Below are positions 7,468 to 11,054 of a DNA stretch of 11,054 nt, in pieces (the first letter of the stretch is position 1; every line of letters begins with the position of its first letter). Under the pieces are notes generated by a model. It ran no database searches, was not told where the DNA came from, and saw only the letters and a program-made list of their open reading frames with translations. Both the position numbers and the translations under genes were made by a program. The DNA comes from Rhodobacterales bacterium UBA3080. Its GTDB lineage: Bacteria; Pseudomonadota; Alphaproteobacteria; Rhodobacterales; Rhodobacteraceae. Location of the stretch: the NCBI GenBank assembly GCA_002366645.1, contig DFBM01000075.1, positions 14,876 through 25,929 of the forward strand, written 5' to 3'.

Positions 7468-8829
7468 TTATTCGACTTTGGACAGCTCTTCGTTCAGCGC
7501 TGCAACCGTTGCGGATGCGTCACGGACGCCGTCCATGTACTCGCGTACCAAGCGGTTGATGATTTGGCTGTTGACGATTTTAGAAGCCAGGCCAAGCTGA
7601 CCTTCGGCAACACCCCAACGCTGGGCTGTACCAAGACCACCAACGATCTCGTCGATCATATCCTGAGCGTAAAGGTCCGACAGGGCTGCTTTACGATCAA
7701 CACCTACTGGCAACATGGACCAAGCTTCTTGATACTCGGTTGCGTTGCCTGCAGTACCGCGACGCACAGGGAACTTGCCCTCGGGTGCCATCGATAGTGT
7801 CTGCATGTAGCCTGTCGACATCGAATACTCGACGAACGACTCGGCAGCGTCGATATCTGCATCCGATGTAATACCGAAGTAACGGATGTCAGCCCACGCA
7901 GCGCCATCAGGATTGGATGGACCAGAGAATTTGGTCACGATACCCGTAGCCGCAGCAAGCGCGGACGAAGTCGGATCGTCGTTGATTGTGGGGGGAGCGG
8001 AGTCACGTAGGCCAGCAAGCTCGTCGAGGATGAACGGCGACCAGATGATCATTGCCGCTTTACCCGCGAAGTATAGCTCGCGTGATTGCTTCCAGTACAA
8101 CTCACCCGGAGGCGATGCTTCGGTGATGGCTTTATAGAATTCCAGCACTTCGGTTGTTGCAGCTTCGTCCAGCGGCTTGAAACCACCGGCGTCTACGGGT
8201 GAAACACCGTTTGCAAGGAATACGTGCTCAAGAACCTGAGACATGAAGCCTTCGTCGATTTTTGTCGCAGCAACAAAACCGTACATCTCTGGCGGATTGT
8301 GCAACGCTTCAAGCGCAGCCAATACGTCGGCATATGTGTTTGGCGCAGCTAGGCCAGCCGCATCGAACAGGTCTTTGCGGTAGACAACCATCTGTGTCCA
8401 GCCATCAACAGGAACCGATGCATACCCGTCGGCAACAGCCGCCATGCTGAGCGCACCGGAAGCAAACGTGCCAGCGCCAAGGCTTTCGATCACGTCCGTT
8501 GCAGCGTCCGTATCAAGAATACCGGCCTCGGCCCAAGGCAAGGCATATTGAAGCGGGTGGTAGATAACATCCGGCAGATCACCAGCCGCGAACGCCGCAG
8601 TGGCACGTGTGCCAAGATCGCTCTCGGTTACAGGGATAACCTCGACCGTAATGCCTGTTTCGGCTGTAAATGCGGTCGCCATTTCTTCTTGCTTGGCAAG
8701 GCGCTCGGGCTGTTCTTCAGTGGTCCAGAAACGCAATGATTCTGCGTTTGCGGCCATTGCTGACATAGCAAGTGTAAGCGAAGTGCTCACCAACAGATGC
8801 TTCCATCTGCTCGTTTTGGAATAAGTCAT
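7468..8829 (-). CDS. Periplasmic sugar-binding protein of the ABC transporter (CUT1)
   Basis: A 453-aa extracellular solute-binding protein of the family-1 type captures the glycoside in the periplasm and delivers it to the permeases. A Sec signal peptide is clear: basic start (SKTSRWK), hydrophobic core (LLVSTSLTLAMSAMA) and a likely cleavage after ANA at residue 29. The mature start SLRFWTTEEQPER and the GDLPDVIY segment near residue 107 are typical of this fold; the GKAAMIIW stretch is the usual conserved region in the second lobe. There is no lipobox cysteine, so it is soluble. ATG 8829 overlaps the regulator stop as ATGA and has a very strong GGGAGGAAAG site 5 nt upstream. The sequence is not the AglE or MalE type I know, so the ligand is inferred only from the glycosidase and isomerase downstream. 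Confidence 0.92.
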   Translation of the reverse strand: MTYSKTSRWKHLLVSTSLTLAMSAMAANAESLRFWTTEEQPERLAKQEEMATAFTAETGITVEVIPVTESDLGTRATAAFAAGDLPDVIYHPLQYALPWAEAGILDTDAATDVIESLGAGTFASGALSMAAVADGYASVPVDGWTQMVVYRKDLFDAAGLAAPNTYADVLAALEALHNPPEMYGFVAATKIDEGFMSQVLEHVFLANGVSPVDAGGFKPLDEAATTEVLEFYKAITEASPPGELYWKQSRELYFAGKAAMIIWSPFILDELAGLRDSAPPTINDDPTSSALAAATGIVTKFSGPSNPDGAAWADIRYFGITSDADIDAAESFVEYSMSTGYMQTLSMAPEGKFPVRRGTAGNATEYQEAWSMLPVGVDRKAALSDLYAQDMIDEIVGGLGTAQRWGVAEGQLGLASKIVNSQIINRLVREYMDGVRDASATVAALNEELSKVE

Positions 8830-9959
8830 TCTTTCCTCCCATGACTCGGTTGTAGTGCCTCTGCAACAATCGCAGAGATTTCTTTCGGTGATTTGGTGGC
8901 GGGGCCGTCTGACTGACGTTCAATCAAACGCGCATCCACCAATTCACGGAAACTGTCGGCAGCCGCTCCGCGGACAACCTGCAAAATAATATCGGCAAGC
9001 CGTGTACCGGCTTCGTTGGAATCAACGGCGAATGTGGTCAGTGGCGGTGTCGCATGCGCGCCTTCAGGGATACCGTCATAGCCGACAACCGACACATCGC
9101 GCCCCACATACAGCCCTAGCGAGGCGGCCGCCCGACAAGCACCCAAAGCTGCGCGATCGAGGGCGCAGACAATGGCCGTCGGTGGAACCGGCAACGACAA
9201 CAAGGTGTGCGCAGCCCTGAACCCCTGCTCAATCGACATGGCACCATCAACAATCAGATCGGTATCCGCTTCGATTCCTGCTTCTGCTAGTCCGGCCAAA
9301 TATCCGTCACGACGCAAAACCTCGAAGTTGTTGTCTGCGTGTCCGCCGATATACGCGATCCGCTGATGCCCGAACCCGTGCAAACGTGCCACGGCTTTCT
9401 CCATCGCGTTTTCACCCGCGATATCGAACCAGGCACAATCCGTATTGTCGGAAATTCGGCCATAGAGCACAAACGGCACACCCTTGCTTTTCAGCAATTC
9501 AACACGCTCGTCATGGATTTTGGTTCTTGGCAAAATAAAGCCATCGACTTTTTGTTCGGCAACCAGACGCGAGTGCACCTCGATACTGTGCTCATCGGAC
9601 TGGGCGGTCGCAACAACCAGCGTCCAGTCATCTTCGCCCAGACGCAGTGATATTCCGTGAAGGAAGTCGGACAGGAACGGCTTGTGCGCGTTTTCACCTG
9701 CAACACTCAAAACGAGCCCGACGGATTTCACCAAACCCGTCCGAATTGCCTGCGCATGACTAGACGGCCGATACCCCAGCTTCTCGGCCGCGTTGGCCAC
9801 GCGGAGCTGCGTCGACTCCGCGATGTCAGGATATTTATTGAGAGCACGCGAAACTGTCCCTTTCGACAGCTTCAAATAGTCCGAAAGATCCTGAATCGTG
9901 ACTTTTCCAGCACGTGTCGGCTTTGTTTTTACAACATCTTTATTCAGAGTGCTTTTCAA
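8826..9959 (-). CDS. LacI-family transcriptional repressor, first gene of the operon
   Basis: This is a sugar-responsive DNA-binding repressor. The helix-turn-helix lies at about residues 20-66 (VTIQDLSDYLKLSKGTVSRALN) and is followed by a periplasmic-binding-protein-like effector domain (SVGLVLSVAG onward; VVGYDGIPEG near the C-terminal half). Start: the longest frame begins at a TTG at 10067 with no ribosome site and would run through the operator palindromes. The TTG at 9959 has GGGAG 6 nt upstream and yields a 377-aa protein with a 19-residue basic leader before the helix-turn-helix. Hinge helix: the usual N-x-x-A-R-x-L pattern reads SSHAQAI, so the minor-groove leucine is replaced by isoleucine. 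It overlaps the binding-protein gene by 4 nt, so repressor and transporter are co-transcribed and probably autoregulated by the two palindromes upstream. Confidence 0.93.
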   Translation of the reverse strand: MKSTLNKDVVKTKPTRAGKVTIQDLSDYLKLSKGTVSRALNKYPDIAESTQLRVANAAEKLGYRPSSHAQAIRTGLVKSVGLVLSVAGENAHKPFLSDFLHGISLRLGEDDWTLVVATAQSDEHSIEVHSRLVAEQKVDGFILPRTKIHDERVELLKSKGVPFVLYGRISDNTDCAWFDIAGENAMEKAVARLHGFGHQRIAYIGGHADNNFEVLRRDGYLAGLAEAGIEADTDLIVDGAMSIEQGFRAAHTLLSLPVPPTAIVCALDRAALGACRAAASLGLYVGRDVSVVGYDGIPEGAHATPPLTTFAVDSNEAGTRLADIILQVVRGAAADSFRELVDARLIERQSDGPATKSPKEISAIVAEALQPSHGRKE

Positions 9960-9965
9960 AATATT

Positions 9966-9970
9966 CTCCC
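9966..9970 (-). promoter_or_regulatory. Ribosome binding site deciding the TTG start of the LacI regulator
   Basis: GGGAG on the - strand, 6 nt before TTG 9959. No other in-frame ATG, GTG or TTG between here and 10067 has a comparable site, so this site moves the operators out of the coding region and into the leader. Confidence 0.7.
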
Positions 9971-9991
9971 GTTGGCTTTTACGTTGACCAC

Positions 9992-10005
9992 CGAAACCGA
10001 TTTCG
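9992..10005. promoter_or_regulatory. Probable LacI-family operator O1 (imperfect palindrome)
   Basis: CGAAACCGATTTCG differs by one base from the perfect palindrome of O2, 25 bp away centre to centre. A central CG flanked by AAAC/TTTC half-sites is typical of LacI/GalR-family operators. Its centre lies about 40 bp upstream of the TTG start of the repressor. A TTGACG hexamer on the - strand (10009-10004) overlaps its upstream edge; if that is the -35 box, O1 would fall in the promoter spacer. No confident -10 box is seen. Confidence 0.7.
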
Positions 10006-10016
10006 TCAAGTATTTT

Positions 10017-10030
10017 CGAAACCGGTTTCG
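10017..10030. promoter_or_regulatory. Probable LacI-family operator O2 (perfect palindrome)
   Basis: CGAAACCGGTTTCG is a perfect 14-bp palindrome with the CpG centre and AAAC/GTTT arms of LacI-family operators. It overlaps a second inverted repeat, GGTTTC-GT-GAAACC (10024-10037), so three GAAACC-type half-sites occur in 21 bp. The regulator gene next to it is the obvious ligand. Because it lies between the - strand operon and the + strand small ORF at 10102, it could influence transcription in both directions. Confidence 0.8.
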
Positions 10031-10101
10031 TGAAACCAATTCCGGTCAATAAATTAGGGGAATACAAGATAAAAATTGGAAAAATACGCTAGGAGCACAT
10101 C

Positions 10102-10221
10102 ATGTCGTTAGAGACGGCACCTAGAATCACTTATGATCGAACGCACGATTCAACCAAGCGCGAGAAACAAAACGGATGGAGCGCTCACACGACCCCCATC
10201 TCGCTCGAAATCCGGTCGTAA
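10102..10221 (+). CDS. Possible 39-aa small protein, unrecognised
   Basis: ATG 10102 is preceded by AGGAG (10091-10095) with a 6-nt gap, a better ribosome site than several real genes here have. The frame ends at TAA 10219-10221. The product is hydrophilic (MSLETAPRITYDRTHDS, then KREKQNGWSAH) with no signal peptide or membrane helix, and I do not recognise it. It is divergent from the LacI regulator, and operator O2 lies about 70 bp upstream, so it could be a second target of the repressor. It could equally be a leader peptide, the remnant of a decayed gene, or chance. Confidence 0.3.
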   Translation: MSLETAPRITYDRTHDSTKREKQNGWSAHTTPISLEIRS

Positions 10222-10602
10222 CCAGCATTCCACCACCCAATCAACAACGTGATTCTCGCGCTTACCCGGGATCTCGGCGTCCAATGTTGGGCAAATCTAG
10301 GGCATTCAAAATTTTACCTGCCCATTTTTTAACCACAGCCATGTTTTTGTGCAATATTTACCCATCCACTATGGTTAGGTGCCGCGCGACATGCACAATT
10401 ACACTCACTAGGATCGGAAAACTAATCAATTTCGGTTTTGGTGGAAAGTGTGCGGCGACGAAAGCCTTTGAACTCTATTCGCCACCGCACGGGTGCAACA
10501 CGAAGCTGCAAGGGTATGGTACTCGAAATGATACCAAACATTCAACCAGACGAGAACAAAACGTCACGTTGTTTTCCGGGCAGCAAATCCTCGGAGACTA
10601 GA
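10222..10602. other. Intergenic region upstream of urtA, no convincing gene
   Basis: The long + frame across this stretch has no ribosome site and a non-protein-like composition. Weak signals only: a sigma70-like pair TTGTGC (10347-10352) and TATGGT (10370-10375) with exact 17-bp spacing; a GG-N10-GC element of sigma54 type (TGG at 10439-10441, TGC at 10451-10453); an inverted repeat GTGC-N10-GCAC (10379-10396); and TGGTA-N10-TACCA (10517-10536). Any of these could belong to nitrogen-responsive control of the urea transporter, but none is strong enough to call alone. Confidence 0.4.
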
Positions 10603-11054
10603 ATGACCAACCTCAAAAAAATCGCATTAGGCCTTGGCTTGTCGGCATCATTGCTGGCGACATCGGCGATGTCCGCCGAAGACACAATTAAAGTCGGAAT
10701 CCTACACTCGCTGTCCGGCACGATGGCGATTTCCGAAACAACGCTAAAAGACGTGATGTTGATGCTCATCGAAGAGCAGAACAAAGCCGGTGGCGTTCTT
10801 GGCAAGCAGCTGGAACCTGTCGTTGTCGATCCGGCCTCCGATTGGCCACTATTCGCGGAAAAAGCCCGCGAGCTGATCGAAGTTCACGAAGTATCCGCCG
10901 TATTCGGCAACTGGACATCGGTTTCCCGTAAATCGGTTCTGCCGGTATTCGAAGAACTCAACAACATCCTCTTCTACCCTGTGCAATACGAGGGCGAAGA
11001 GTCCCAGCGCAACGTATTCTACACGGGTGCAGCCCCGAACCAGCAGGCGATCCC
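10603..11054 (+). CDS. urtA: Urea ABC transporter substrate-binding protein, 5' part
   Basis: This is the N-terminal 150 residues of UrtA, the periplasmic urea receptor of the high-affinity UrtABCDE transporter; the frame runs off the window. A Sec signal peptide spans residues 1-25 (MTNLKKIALG, cleavage after SAMSA). The mature protein begins EDTIKVGILHSLSGTMAISE, followed by ASDWPLFAEKA, GNWTSVSRKSVLPVFE and LFYPVQYEGEE, all strongly characteristic of UrtA as opposed to amino-acid-binding LivK-type relatives. ATG 10603 has GGAG at 10593-10596 with a 6-nt gap. The rest of the urt operon, and perhaps urease genes, should follow to the right. It is divergent from and functionally unrelated to the sugar operon. 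Confidence 0.95.
   Translation, partial: MTNLKKIALGLGLSASLLATSAMSAEDTIKVGILHSLSGTMAISETTLKDVMLMLIEEQNKAGGVLGKQLEPVVVDPASDWPLFAEKARELIEVHEVSAVFGNWTSVSRKSVLPVFEELNNILFYPVQYEGEESQRNVFYTGAAPNQQAI

Noticed and set aside
3665..9959. Reading the operon as a standard rhizobial alpha-glucoside agl operon
   Set aside because: Gene order is similar, but the glycosidase is GH63-like with no GH13 motifs, and the binding protein does not look like AglE.
10288..10330. Possible + strand terminator (TGGGCA or GGGCA pairing with TGCCC, then six Ts)
   Set aside because: The stem is only 5-6 bp with a loop of 14 or more nt; too weak to call, although a T-run does follow.
10176..10601. 141-codon + strand frame in the intergenic region before urtA
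   Set aside because: No ribosome site, composition unlike a protein, and it ends right at the urtA start; a chance frame in non-coding DNA.
1..11054. CRISPR arrays, tRNA or rRNA genes, insertion sequences and attachment sites
   Set aside because: No regularly spaced repeats, tRNA-like cloverleaf, transposase frames or terminal inverted repeats were seen on either strand.

Overview
The window looks like chromosomal DNA of an alphaproteobacterium, most likely a marine Rhodobacteraceae (Roseobacter-type) species. This rests on overall gene character: a UrtA-type urea-binding protein, a CUT1 sugar-ABC operon led by a LacI regulator, and moderately GC-rich coding DNA. It is an inference from protein style, not from a marker gene.

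Left edge (1-500, + strand): visibly more A+T-rich DNA carries the C-terminal end of an unrecognised lysine-rich helical protein (stop at 201-203) and a complete 65-aa small protein (299-496) that may resemble DUF6626. These converge on pepT (505-1749, - strand), peptidase T with all M20 metal ligands present.

Centre (1899-9959, - strand): one compact seven-gene operon, read right to left. The order is LacI-family repressor, periplasmic sugar-binding protein, permease 1, permease 2, a cytoplasmic GH63-type glycosidase related to mannosylglycerate/glucosylglycerate hydrolases, a MalK/UgpC-type ABC ATPase, and a D-lyxose/D-mannose isomerase. Junctions are ATGA overlaps, zero-gap or very short gaps. 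The one exception is a 54-nt gap after the binding-protein gene that holds a perfect 10-bp hairpin plus a T-run, a typical attenuator. Two CGAAACC-type palindromes lie just upstream of the repressor start, which I place at TTG 9959 and not at the longest-ORF position 10067; they are probably the operators.

The coherent reading is import of a charged hexosyl-glycerate or similar glycoside. The cytoplasmic hydrolase would split it to hexose plus glycerate, and the isomerase would convert mannose to fructose. The isomerase makes alpha-mannosylglycerate (digeneaside of red algae) the favoured candidate; glucosylglycerate and glucosylglycerol are alternatives. Both permeases are enlarged. Permease 1 has a DUF11-like Ig-fold insert with a cysteine pair where MalF has its P2 domain. 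Permease 2 has an extra four-helix N-terminal membrane domain.

Right edge (+ strand): a roughly 0.6-kb intergenic region contains a 39-codon ORF with a good ribosome binding site (10102-10221), then the 5' part of urtA (10603 to the window end), the start of a urea ABC transporter operon.
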